From positions 101,239,909 through 101,303,908 of the forward strand of contig OW240913.1 in the NCBI GenBank assembly GCA_933207985.1: 64,000 bases of DNA, written 5' to 3'. The notes under the pieces are model-generated. The model made no database searches. It saw nothing but the letters and a program-made list of their open reading frames with translations, and had not been told where the DNA came from. Shown here in pieces: positions 22,181 through 32,892 of this stretch. Each line of letters starts with the position of its first letter. Position 1 is the first letter of the stretch. Both the position numbers and the translations under genes were made by a program. The DNA comes from Pelobates cultripes (lineage: Eukaryota > Chordata > Amphibia > Anura > Pelobatidae).

Positions 22181-23479
22181 TCAACTATCTGTCTGTCTGT
22201 CTAATCTAGTTCTGTCGATCCATTATATTCTGAGCATATTACAAATCTACAGTCTTTTGGATACATAAATGCAATACATTTCAAAGTATCCCCGAGTGTT
22301 TCTGCTGATCAAATATTAATGAACACCTGGTTAATGCCATATTGTAACCTAAAGATGAATGCATAATATCAATTTCTATAAATATGCAAGTCATTTCCAT
22401 CCTTTTTTGGGGTAGTTTTTCAAACCAGGACACTTTTTTAATGTTTAGCTCAATTCTATTGTGTAAAGCCAGTTTTCTTGCAAACCTCCATTCATTAAGA
22501 CCTGACAGACTGTTTGTCAGTTAAACTCTCCCTGTCATGTATTCCAACCACTGCCAACTCATGCACGGAGACCTTCACTTTTGCTGCTACCACTTGCACC
22601 CTGCGCAACCTTTGTCATTGATCGCTGATCCAATCCAGTGCCCACATGTTCTTCAAATGCCTACACAAGTAATGAGGTGCTTGTGGTGTAAAATTAAACT
22701 GTCAACTGTCAGGGATTGATAACCACAGTGAGAGTTGACCTAGAACACCTGCACTAGTGGCCGAGACAGGTGTGACACGTTTGATCATTGAAGCCTACCA
22801 GTCAACTTGACCCAAAAGTGTCCCTGCTCATATTCTGGGCACAACATAGTCATCATACTCTCTGTACTATGTTTGAATTCAACGTTCAGGATGCATTATA
22901 AGACATTTACCCAATTTTTCTATTTTTTAACCTGGTCAAAATTTCTCAGTGCCCTGCCTGCACTATATCGGACTAGTTTTCTAACTGTGACTGGCAAGGT
23001 ACCTGTTTAAATAAATAGAGCATATTCTCACAGTAAGTTCTTAATGGCAGCATTTTACAGCAACAATGTTCTACCTAAAACGTTTTTCTTGGCAGGGACT
23101 CTCAAATCTGTCAGCACTCTGTCACCCAGGCATTTCCATTTTGTGTGAGTGTGCCAGCTCTCATCAGGGGGCCATCCCTCCCACCCTTTGAGCACGTTAA
23201 ACTAGGAAAAACACAAAGTATCATTTGTGGTATATCGAAGGGATTAAATCACCAGCATCGGGCTACTCTGTTCTGCACAAATTAGCTGCTGATGCTTGTA
23301 AAAATAGGAAGGAGGCCAGCACCCTGCATACCCTCCTGGATGTCGAACACTGGGGTAAATCTACCCAAGGCGCACTTTGACTTTAGAAGAGAACATCAGC
23401 TGCATTACTATGTTGCATGCATGCACGTTATCTGTAATTATATACAAGTCATGTATGTAGTCAGTGTATAATTACATAT
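22181..23479. other. No gene seen
   Basis: About 1.3 kb of mixed-composition sequence with no recognised repeats apart from a short ctgt run at 22188-22202. No convincing exon. Confidence 0.4.
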
Positions 23480-23720
23480 ATAAATATACATATATAGTAG
23501 ATTGGATTAGCTGTATTAGTATAGTAGACAACATTCCTGAATACCAGAGTGTTGCAGTATGCAATGATACCTTTTTTTTTTTATTAGACCAACTTAGTAC
23601 TTAATAGACAAGCTTTCAAGAGTTTCCCTCCCTAGTTTTTTTTTAAAGTAATATGTTAGCCCAATCGAAAAATGTATCATTGCATACTAGAATACGCTGG
23701 TATCTAGGCATTTTTTATAC
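23480..23720. repeat. Inverted copies of a 'pLTR-like' dispersed repeat
   Basis: The left part reads 'gtagattggattagctgtat' and 'ccagagtgttgcagtatgca'. The minus strand of 23570-23640 gives 'aaactcttgaaagcttgtc' followed by 'tattagtccaat'-like sequence, and 23645-23720 repeats the same end in plus orientation. Related copies lie at 34130-34330, 53965-54045 and 55000-55250. The family carries the hammerhead-like motif described at 55150. Confidence 0.5.
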
Positions 23721-24109
23721 ATATATATTTATATATATATAGTAGAAATTGTAGCCGTATTAGTACAGTGATGCTGATAGAAAAGATTACATTAAATGAG
23801 TATCTTTTTAAGCTCTAGAAATGCTTTAGACTTGAGAAAGGGAGGATCAATCCAAAATTATACTTTTTTTATTTTCACACACTCACACACACTCTGTTTC
23901 ATGATCTGGTGCACCGTGGATCAGCATCAACTTTTGGACTTTGTTGTCCAACTTGACATAGTCCAGAACAATGCAATTATGTCAGAAAACGAAATTTCCC
24001 AAATATGTGCGTCTGGATATACACGTGGATGGATTCATGAATATATAGGTCAGTCAGTGGGTTGTTTGGATAGATTATATATCCAGCATGCAGAGACTGT
24101 ATACAACCC

Positions 24110-24695
24110 GGAAAAGAGGAGGTCGGGGCAGGATGTGCCAAGAGGCATCTGAGTCAATCCAGCACATAGTAGCTGGCTGCAAGATGTTAGCAGGAACAAC
24201 AAACACTGAGAGGCACAGCCAAGTTGCTGAGATTGTGTACTGAAACATTTGCACAGAAAATGGGCTGGACCTTCTTAAGTCCAGATGGGAGATACCACAA
24301 AAGGTGGTTGAGATTGACAGGGCTAAGATCCTGTGGGACTTTTAGATCAAGACAGTAAAGCAAGTAGTGGCCAACCAATTTGACATCATGGTGGTAGACA
24401 AGGAACAGAAGACTGTGGTGTTGGTGGTGGATGTGGCAATACCCAGTGACCAAAACATCAGGAAGAATGAACATAAAATGGTTCACAAATTCAAAGGACT
24501 GAGAGAGGAGCTAGAAAGGATGTGGGAAGTGAAGGAAGTAGTAGTCCCAGTTGTGATACGAGTATTCGGGGCTGTGACCCCCAAGTTGGAGGAGTGGCTT
24601 CAGCAGATTCCTGGGTCGCTTTCCAGAAGAGTGCAGCTCTAGGAACAGCTGAGACCCTGTGCAGAAACCTCAGACTCCAAGGCCTCTGGTAGAGG
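24110..24695 (+). pseudogene. R2/R4-type LINE, C-terminal zinc-knuckle and restriction-like endonuclease
   Basis: A single frame with two stops (near 24240 and 24343) reads through MCQEASESIQHIVAGC, matching the last three ligands of the CCHC knuckle that precedes the endonuclease in R2/R4-group LINEs; the first Cys appears replaced. It continues through NGLDLLKSRWEIPQKVVE to FDIMVVDKEQKTVVLVVDVA, an arrangement like the PD-(D/E)XK restriction-like endonuclease core, although the usual PD proline is Phe here. Then come IPSDQNIRKNEHKMVHKFKG and GAVTPKLEEWLQQIPG, ending at a stop near 24642. A remnant of the usual tail (tgcagaaacctcagactcca) follows. Reverse transcriptase is absent, so this is a severely 5'-truncated copy. 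The family position is from memory of similar frog and fish elements. Confidence 0.7.
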
Positions 24696-24769
24696 TGAGG
24701 AATACACCAAAAAAGTACCACACGGATGATGAGAACAAAAGTCAATTTAAAAAAAAAAAAATTATAATT

Positions 24770-24771
<2 letters not shown>

Positions 24772-24815
<44 letters not shown>
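24772..24815. repeat. (TA)n microsatellite
   Basis: An uninterrupted run of about 21 TA units near the end of the LINE fragment. Confidence 0.95.
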
Positions 24816-24820
<5 letters not shown>

Positions 24821-26105
24821 GATAAAGGCAATATTACAACAATGTCATCAAAAAGATTTTTACAGATTTCAAAGTCTGGCTAGATAAGTATCATTGAAAG
24901 ACATCCCTCCATCAAAAACATGAAATATAGTAGGCTCAGGCACCATAAAGATAAAAATCTATTAACTTGCTGCTGACCTCAATGACACTAGAATCTATGG
25001 AGACATCAGAGAAGCCATATCTCTTCTGACTTTTACATCCAGAAACCCGTGCTTGGAATCCCCAACCAAATGTAAAAGCTTTGTGGTGATTGGAACACTG
25101 ACAACGATTCAGATTGTAGTCTCTCTGGCTGGCAGTGGACAGACGTCCCAAGGGCTTTAAACTGGCCTTTACATTCAGTTTGATCAGAGAGACATTTTTT
25201 ACCATATGCTTTTGGCGGTTCAGGCTCAGCAGTGATACAGAAAGGCATATGCTACAGGGAACATATGCTTTAGGCTACAAGATATAAAACTCCACATATT
25301 ATGGATTGATGTATTGCAACTCTAATTAAATCTGATCATTGTTTGAATTTATCCCTATTAACCAAGACCAAAAAACACCAACATGTTACTAAAAAAAATA
25401 AAAAATGTTCTCTATATTTAACCATGTGTTCTTTTAAATTGGGAAGGAAGCTGAGATTGCTGCCACTCAGACTGGAACTCCCACTAGTCTTGGGCAGCTC
25501 TCTGACAAGTGTGTCCCAGTGCTCACCTTAACCCCTACACTACACTTTATCCCCTCCCCCTCATATTACCCAAACAGATTACACTAACACTGTGAATAAA
25601 ATAAGTGTGAATGATGTTTCAAATTAAGTTAAAAAAAACACGTTATAAAAATTGCTTCCCCAACACTCAAACCTTAATAAGTATATGTATTACACTAGCA
25701 CTGTTAATTAACCCCTGCACTAGCCCTAACTCCCTAAACTGACACTAACTCTATTCATGACCTATAAACCTATATCGTGTAGTGTAAAATATATATCACA
25801 CCTCCCAAGTGTCCCTATTTTTGATAATGCCCATTCTTCCAGGAGCTCCATGTGGTAAGTGTGTCTGTGTGCAACACAGAGCTCCACATAAATAATACTC
25901 CCAGTGATGTGTCTTAAACCTAAAAAAAAATGTATAGAAATCTTTCTGTGTAAATAAGATACATTGTTCTTGTTCTAAATTACATAAATTTATATTGGTA
26001 TTGGTATTGGTAAACAGCCCCGTCTGACATCCCCAACTCAAACTCCTAAAATTAATGTGTCCATCTTAGTCCATTTCAATTGCTGAAATAGTTCTTAAAT
26101 GGCTC
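24816..26105. other. No gene seen; 'cctcccaagtgtccct' repeat fragment
   Basis: AT-rich spacer. Near 25799-25860 the motif 'cacctcccaagtgtccctat' marks a fragment of the dispersed repeat also seen near 7193 and 47256. No coding sequence. Confidence 0.4.
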
Positions 26106-26255
26106 TGTGTTTCTGTTGAGTCTGTATCTTTATGTATGTCAGTGTTTGCATTTGTGTGTCTGTATCTGTATGTGTGTCAGTACCAGTATCCGTATGTGTG
26201 TCAGTGTTTGTATCTGTATGTTTGTATCTGTATGTGTGTCACTGTGTGTATGAAT
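26106..26255. repeat. TGTATG/TGTGTC-rich simple repeat
   Basis: Degenerate TG-rich repeat with a loose 'tctgtatgtgtgtcagt' unit. The apparent reading frame across it is low-complexity and not a gene. Confidence 0.8.
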
Positions 26256-26445
26256 ATATATTTAAAAAAACTAAAAAGAAAAAACCTCAGTGTTTAGGTG
26301 ATGTGTCTAGGTGTTTAGGTGATATGCAGAGGATAAACAGGGAGGGCCTGAGACAGAGGAGAAGCAGGGAGAGCCTAGAGCAGAGGAAGAACAGTAGAGC
26401 CTGGGGCAGAGAAAAATGTATACATTTGAAATAACAGCAGCTATA

Positions 26446-26881
26446 TTAAAGGACCACTATAGTGCCAGGAAAACAAACTTGTTTTCCTGGCACTATAGTG
26501 TTAATAGGTCCCACCCTCATGGCCCCCCTCCCAACGGGCTGTAGGGGGAGGAAGGGGTTAAAGGCTGGGGACTCTCCTCCCTCTTCTGCCGAATGCACAT
26601 GTTTGGCAAGATCCACGCGCGCATTCAGTCAGTCCATGGGAAAGCATTCTCAATTCTTTCCTATGGACGTTGGCGTCTTCTCACTGTGAAAATCACAGTG
26701 AGAAGCGCCTCTAGCGGCTGTCAATGAGACAACCACTAGAGGCTGGATTAACCCTAATGTAAACATAGCAGTTTCTCTAAAACTGCTATGTTTACAGCTG
26801 CAGGGTTAAAACTAGGGGGATCTGGCACCCAGACCACTTCATTGAGCTGAAGTGGTCTGGGTACCTATAGTGGTCCTTTAA
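26446..26881 (+). mobile_element. Complete TTAA-flanked MITE, TTAAAGGACCACTATAG subfamily
   Basis: Ends are TTAAAGGACCACTATAGTGC and the complement of GTACCTATAGTGGTCCTTTAA, with TTAA on both sides. Internal hairpins include CATAGCAGTTTC/GAAACTGCTATG-type and GCCTCTAGCGG/CCACTAGAGGC-type pairs, plus the 'ggaaagcattc' / 'ctttcctatgg' pair. Two further complete copies are 35016-35461 (same orientation) and 41968-42456 (opposite). Non-coding. Confidence 0.8.
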
Positions 26882-27156
26882 TTACAAACGTTTCTCTAAT
26901 ATGGAGGGTACAATTTATGGAAATGGGCTGCCAAGGGAAACAAAAGTAAACAGTGGTCTATTGGAAATGTTGGGCGCTATGGACATATTATGGTGATTAG
27001 AAGAGTATAATCCCATTATATGGTTTCTAGGGACATTTATATACCCCTACTCGCTAGACAGACAGACAGATAAAAAAAATCTGTTCATAATATTAGAATA
27101 ATAAAGAATATATCAGCACTCAAAAATAAATCTTTCTAATAAATACATATTTCAAA

Positions 27157-27480
27157 GGATTACTCCAAACAACATGACCACTTCACAGATTTGAAGTGGT
27201 CATGGTCCCTGGAATTAGTATGTGCAGTGTTTCACTATAAAATGCTGCATATACAGAATTTTACCCCTCTGCCGCCAGAGATCTAATTCTAACTCTCTTC
27301 ACATCATTGGTGTGTCATTAGCTAGCACAGAACATTAGTTGGAGGTGGCTAATATGAATCCTGTGCAAATTTAGTGTCTGACACCAGCACACACGGCATG
27401 CTGGCACCATAACCCCTCAATCTCATTGTATTGAATATGGGGCAATGAGCCTTGGGGCACCACGTCCCATTTTCAGACAG
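27157..27480. repeat. TTAA-type MITE remnant
   Basis: Starts 'caaaggattactccaaac' and contains the hairpin 'gaccacttcacagatttgaagtggtc'-type pair, the same one as in the remnant at 268-355. The right end is lost. Confidence 0.5.
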
Positions 27481-27529
27481 TATAACAGAGAAAATTAGTT
27501 TGGCGCATTTTTCTGTCACAGATCAGAGA

Positions 27530-28030
27530 AGAGAAGCAACCAACAGACCAAAAAAAAGGAAAAGCAACAAAAAATATATACATATATATTTAAACACCAT
27601 ATATTTATTAATATAGAACATATGTAAATATAGATTGATTTCTTACAGCTCCTCCTTTTTTTCCTCTCTATTGGTAACTTATCACTTCAAAGTGAATTGC
27701 AAATGTAAGTCCAATACAGCAGAACTGGAAAAAAAATCTCTTCAGTTCAATTTGAAATTTAAACTCTCCCTTTAGTGAATATCCCTGATAGTTCCTGTCC
27801 CCTAAACCGTCAATCATTTCTTTCCCCATCAATCATTGCTTTTTTTGGTGCAGTGGATGAAAATCTGAAATACAAAATAAACAAAACTGTTCGTCCATTT
27901 TCGGTTTCATTTGGTTCATGATTTGGACATATAATGATTCGGAGTTAGGGAATTCAGTTGACCCACCAATTGCCCAAAATTAGGAGGAATCACAATTTGT
28001 TTCAAAATTAATAAACAAGTCTAGTTTATA
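27530..28030. repeat. AT-rich dispersed repeat, one of three copies
   Basis: Blocks 'ctattggtaacttatcactt', 'ccccatcaatcattgctttt' and 'attaataaacaagtctagtt' correspond to sequence at 60940-61210 and in part to 12640-12800. The last block resembles, in inverted form, the GACTTGTGCA end seen at 21970 and 60213. Probably a worn non-autonomous DNA transposon. Confidence 0.4.
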
Positions 28031-28188
28031 CCAGGGATACTCTTCCTTGGTATCTCAATTGTTCTTGGGCTATATATTTTATACTTCTATTTGTGACAGA
28101 TATAGTCCAGGTTGACTACAAAATTGAACATCTTTGGTTTATTCAATAAATCACAATGTACAATGGCCCCACTGGCTGAACATGCTAG

Positions 28189-28332
28189 GCCAGGAGTAGA
28201 CAAACTTCTGCGCTAAAGATGTTGTGAACTACATCTCCCATAAAGTTCTTGCAATCATAATGCTAGCAAAGCATCAAGGGAGGTATAGTCCACAACATAT
28301 GGAGTGCCGAAGGTTGCCTAACTCTATGCTAT
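28189..28332. mobile_element. Foldback hAT-like MITE ('GGAGTGCCGAAGGTTG' family)
   Basis: An inverted pair is formed by 'agatgttgtgaactacatct' in the left half and 'ggtatagtccacaacatatg' in the right half, around a centre near 28262 with 'gctagcaaagc'. The terminal blocks are 'caggagtagacaaacttctg' and 'gccgaaggttgcctaactct'. Copies are at 32763-32892 and 61446-61573. CAG-type ends suggest hAT, but no target duplication is clear here. Confidence 0.6.
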
Positions 28333-28335
28333 AGG

Positions 28336-30097
28336 TAATGGGATTCAACAGCACTTAGATGGGCTTAGTTTAGTTAGGTAGGGTTTGTGTTTCAACCACT
28401 ATTAATTCAACAATTATCAAGAATACGGTGTCAGAAAACTTTAAGAGTTAATTAGTTATTTGCAACATGTTATACTTATTTCAAAAACTCTAGTGGACTC
28501 CACAATATGATTACAAAACATGGTGTGGCTCAAATGTTTCTCTTTCCACAGAGTGTTTATAATGATTCTGTGTTCTATGGTCATGTGTCTGGGTTGGATG
28601 AGGATTGTTTAAATTTCAGTTAACCAAGCTCTTTGATCTAGGACACATCTCGGAATTCACTCCAAGTAATATTGTATCTCATGCTTTAAGGTATCGCTAT
28701 TTTGCTTGTTGTGGTCCGGGATCGGAGATGTCATGCTCATTTCTGGGATGTGTTGGCTCTTCACACTGATTGCAGGAATCCCTGGACACTTTGTGAAATG
28801 ACCAAGGCTCATAAACAGTAGCACACCGATAATTACACCGCAGTTATTTTTGTTTTGATATTAAATTCTCTGCTCTCGCTACTTCTTCCTTTGCAATTTC
28901 CATGTTATAATAATAATATTATTTTAAAGGCATGGTTTGAGAACCTTATTCAAAACAGGATCCATTCCACATCCTGAGATGGAGGCATCTCTGCAGATAC
29001 TGCACTAATTGATCTGGAATGCATGCTGATTTTTATTTTCACTGTTTGTCAGGAGGTTCACAATATCAGGAAGCAGGAGATGGCTCATCAAAGACTCTTT
29101 CTCGGTCCCACTACTCATCAACTGGACAGTGCCTTGTTTCATGAACCTTGAGGAAATACATCTCCCTGACCCTATTGTTGAGAACTTCCTTTTGTCTTGA
29201 ATTTTTTAGAAGGAGATATTTGTGTTCATAAGGAACATTTTTTTCCCATGGGTAATGTTCCTAAATCACTCTTCTAATAGTAATACAAAGAATGTCCTAC
29301 CACTTAAAGCACCAGTCCCTTGTCACTTTTCAACGTGTGTCGCAGTAGGGGCACTCTTTATCGAGCAGCATAGTACAGATTCACTTTGTGGTAGATAGAG
29401 TTGATGGAATAGATACTTACTGTTAAAAAAAAAAAAAATAGCAACATACATACACACACACACACACACAAAAAAGAAACCTCTTGGCTTATGCTGTCTA
29501 ATCTGCACACAATACAAATATGCCGCTGTTTGTATATTTGTTCACAATTGCATTACAGTTTAGTCAACGTACAATTTTAAAACAGTATAAGCAAATAAAT
29601 GCTACTGCAAATATATTGTAGGCCATGTTGTTTTTGAGGTTTCTATTAAAGGTGGACTGTTCTTATCTGGAATTTACATACACATATTATTAAAAATGCT
29701 GGTGGGTGACAGTTCTCTTTTATAAGCTCTAATTGACATTGGTTTTACCCATGTCTATTAATTTCAGAGTTTGTTGTTATATGTCCATAGTAGAACATTT
29801 CCCCTACAATAACAATGTTTATAACCTACAGCTAATAACATAATACCTGCCTTCTGTATCTCTGATATTCCCTTTGTTTGTTTTTTACTTGAATCGATCT
29901 CCTCTTATTGAGGTAGATTGTAGTGTACAAAGCCAGTAAATCTGTTTGATTTTCACAGATAAACATAAAAAGTAAAAAAATGCTGCCTGTTCAAATCCCA
30001 ACATTAAAGTGATAGTGATTGCTAATGAGAGCACAGTGTTATTATAGTGTCAATCAAAATAGTTGAACTTGTCACAGTAGTAATTTTATTTATAATA
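28336..30097. other. No gene seen; one poly(A)/CA tract
   Basis: About 1.8 kb without recognised repeats except the A run and (CA)n at 29425-29475. No exon-like reading frame was recognised. Confidence 0.4.
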
Positions 30098-31639
30098 CAG
30101 GGAGTGCAGAATTATTAGGCAAATTAGTATTTTGACCACATCATCCTCTTTATGCATGTTGTCTTACTGCAAGCTGTATAGGCTCGAAAGCCTACTACCA
30201 ATTAAGCATATTAGGTGATGTGCATCTCTGTAATGAGAAGGGGTGTGGTCTAATGACATCAACACCCTATATCAGGTGTACATAATTATTAGGCAACTTC
30301 CTTTCCTTTGGCAAAATGGGTCAAAAGAAGGACTTGACAGGCTCAGAAAAGTCCAAAATAGTGAGATATCTTGCAGAGGGATGCAGCACTCTTAAAATTG
30401 CAAAGCTTCTGAAGCGTGATCATCGAACAATCAAGCGTTTCATTCAAAATAGTCAACAGGGTCGCAAGAAGTGTGTGGAAAAACCAAGGCGCAAAATAAC
30501 TGCCCATGAACTGAAAAAAAGTCAAGCGTGCAGCTGCCACGATGCCACTTGCCACCAGTTTGGCCATATTTCAGAGCTGCAACATCACTGGAGTGCCCAA
30601 AAGCACAAGGTGTGCAATACTCAGAGACATGGCCAAGGTAAGAAGGGCTGAAAGACGACCACCACTGAACAAGACACACAAGCTGAAACGTCAAGACTGG
30701 GCCAAGAAATATCTCAAGACTGATTTTTCTAAGGTTTTATGGACTGATGAAATGAGTGAGTCTTGATGGGCCCGTGGCTGGATTGGTAAAGGGCAGAGAG
30801 CTCCAGTCCGACTCAGACGCCAGCAAGGTGGAGGTGGAGTACTGGTTTGGGCTGGTATCATCAAAGATGAGCTTGTGGGGCCTTTTCGGGTTGAGGATGG
30901 AGTCAAGCTCAGCTCCCAGTCCTACTGCCAGTTCCTGGAAGACACCTTCTTCAAGCAGTGGTACAGGAAGAAGTCTGCATCCTTCAAGAAAAACATGATT
31001 TTCATGCAGGACAATGCTCCATCACACGCGTCCAAGTACTCCACAGCGTGGCTGGCAAGAAAGGGTATAAAAGAAGAAAATCTAATGCCTCCTTGTTCAC
31101 CTAATCTGAACCCCATTGAGAACCTGTGGTCCATCATCAAATGTGAGATTTACAAGGAGGGAAAACAGTACACCTCTCTGAACAGTGTCTGGGAGGCTGT
31201 GGTTGCTGCTGCACGCAATGTTGATGGTGAAGAGATCAAAACACTGACAGAATCCATGGATAGCAGGCTTTTGAGTGTCCTTGCAAAGAAAGGTGGCTAT
31301 ATTGGTCACTGATTTGTTTTTGTTTTGTTTTTGAATGTCAGAAATGTATATTTGTGAATGTTGAGATGTTATATTGGTTTCACTGGTAGTAATAAATAAT
31401 TGAAATGGGTATATATTTGTTTTTTGTTAAGTTGCCTAATAATTATGCACAGTAATAGTCACCTGCACACACAGATATCCCCTAACATAGCTAAAACTAA
31501 AAACAAACTAAAAACTACTTCCAAAAATATTCAGCTTTGATATTAATGAGTTTTTTGGGTTCATTGAGAACATGGTTGTTGTTCAATAATAAAATTAATC
31601 CTCAAAAATACAACTTGCCTAATAATTCTGCACTCCCTG
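30098..31639 (+). mobile_element. Nearly intact Tc1-like transposon with IR/DR ends
   Basis: The element is 1,542 bp, flanked by TA on both sides (30096-30097 and 31640-31641). The outer inverted repeats agree over the first 25 bases, beginning CAGGGAGTGCAGAATTATTA. Inner direct copies of the same core (taattattaggcaactt at 30282-30299, and its complement at 31429-31450) lie about 185-190 bases inside, giving the IR/DR layout used by many Tc1 transposases. A single transposase gene lies between them. The sharp borders, matching ends and few gene lesions point to a young insertion. Confidence 0.92.
30316..31312 (+). pseudogene. Tc1-like transposase (apparent DD35E), one frameshift and one stop
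   Basis: The start at 30316 (MGQKKDLTGSEKSKIVRYLA) opens a paired-like helix-turn-helix region (about residues 5-60, with IAKLLKRDHRTIKRF). An extra A in the run at about 30513-30519 shifts the frame. From 30542 onward the rest is one frame to the stop at 31312, except for one TGA at 30764-30766. That TGA lies just after the first catalytic Asp (KVLWTDEM), where a short deletion is likely. The second Asp is in FMQDNAPSHASKY and the Glu in PNLNPIENLWSIIK, with 35 residues between them by my count, against 34 in classic Tc1. Length, about 330 codons, is near the family norm of 340. It would cut and paste the host element but cannot be made intact as written. Confidence 0.9.
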
Positions 31640-31676
31640 TATGTTATAATTGGGTAGTGTTGGTTTAAAGGCGTTT

Positions 31677-31722
31677 GGATATTATACGGTTTTTAAAACA
31701 TTATAAAAACAGTATAATATCC
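31677..31722. repeat. Short inverted repeat GGATATTATAC / GTATAATATCC
   Basis: An 11-base perfect inverted pair with a 24-base loop lies 37 bases after the Tc1 element and runs into the longer palindrome that follows. Its arm shares 'gcgtttggatatta' with both sides of that palindrome. Confidence 0.85.
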
Positions 31723-31794
31723 AAACGCGTTTCACCAATATAAGGCTTTATCAATTGATAAAGCCTTATATTGGTGAAACGCGTTTGGATATTA
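31715..31794. repeat. 80-bp perfect palindrome
   Basis: Forty bases on either side of the centre (31754/31755, in tcaa|ttga) are exactly complementary, from 'taatatccaaacgcg' at the left to 'cgcgtttggatatta' at the right. The first mismatch is just outside. There is no spacer, so the strand can form a cruciform or a hairpin. Each strand also reads 'ttgataaagcc...ggtgaaacgcg', a degenerate version of the GAAACGCG motif seen at 59430-59470. Confidence 0.95.
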
Positions 31795-32582
31795 AACTGT
31801 TTTTATATACTGTTAATAAATAGATTTTGGTCACTGTTTACGTTTATACCATTATCTTTTGACTATTACCTGGCCTTTTATATATATTTTATTCTATATA
31901 CATTTTTATATACTTTTTCCTTTTATTTATTTTACTTCCTGGTATTATACTCCAAAGAATCCCAGGTGGGGATTATACCACCTACGCTTTTATCATAGGG
32001 TAGTTAGCCTGCCCTATACACTGTGAGTATATTTTATTATTTTATACACCAACAATATTTTATTGCGAGCACTATCGCTGTTTTATCTTCTCTCCGAGCT
32101 CCTGATACTACCATCAAGAACACTCATCTTATATCCTACAAGCGGGGATTATACCACTGTACGCCTACAAAACTAGAGCTAGCAGAAGCTCTACCGAATG
32201 TGAGTGTATCTATTATATTTTACATCTTTTATTTCACGTGTGGAACATACTGCACCATTATTGTTTCCATTTTTATCTCCCACTTGGCCGTCTGTCACCA
32301 CATAGAAGAGGATACTCGTCGTATATCCTGTAAGCGGGGATAATACCGCTGCAAGCCATTCACACCAGAGCTGGATTAAGCTCTGTCAACTGTAAGTAAG
32401 ACCTCTCCTATTTTTACTATTTTGGATCATCTTTCTCATCACTTACCACCTTCCTCCACATCTTTTGGATATCGTAACAAGTAGAACCCTACAACTTCGG
32501 AGACCACATAATAGATTCAATTGGACTTGTTATTGTTATTTATTTTGTTCATTGGCGCAGACCCATCCCCTATTTATTTGTT
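31795..32582 (+). repeat. Unidentified repeat with three degenerate ~180-bp units
   Basis: The block 'ggggattataccac' or a close variant occurs near 31968, 32136 and 32335. Each is preceded by 'caggt' or 'caagc' and followed by 'acgc' or 'gcaagc', and two are followed by an 'agctctaccgaatgtgagt' or 'agctctgtcaactgtaagt' type segment. The spacing is about 170-200 bases. The rest is AT-rich. No protein family is recognised; the unit may be the tail of a retroelement. Confidence 0.5.
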
Positions 32583-32677
32583 TTTGTTTACAGCAAAAAG
32601 CCTGAAGGTAATGATTCTACTCACCAGAACAAATTCAATAAGCTGTAGTTGTTCTAGTGACTATAGTGTCCCTTTAA
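32583..32677. repeat. Right-end fragment of a TTAA-type MITE
   Basis: Matches the last ~95 bases of 21313-21902 (acagcaaaaagcctgaagg through gactatagtgtccctttaa), with only a few differences. The rest of the element is missing. Confidence 0.75.
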
Positions 32678-32762
32678 GGGATGTATTATTACACATCTTA
32701 AAGTTAGGGTTAGAGGATTTTTATATTTAGAGAAGGCTTGGGATTAATTGGGACTGTACATC

Positions 32763-32892
32763 CTTGAACTACTCATTTTGCACTCTAGATGGTGTGGACT
32801 GCATCTCCCCTGATGCTTTGTCAGGCTGTAAAACAATTATGGGAGATGTAGACCACAACATCTGGAGTACCGAACGCAGCCTACCCCTGTGC
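32763..32892. mobile_element. Foldback hAT-like MITE, second copy
   Basis: Contains 'ctagatggtgtggactgcat', the centre 'gatgctttgtcaggctgtaa', and 'agatgtagaccacaacatct' with 'ggagtaccgaacgcagcc', aligning to 28189-28332 and 61446-61573. Confidence 0.55.

Noticed and set aside
21934..24815. Microsatellites as a CRISPR-like or regulatory array
   Set aside because: Units are pure tetra- and dinucleotides with no spacers; ordinary eukaryotic simple repeats.
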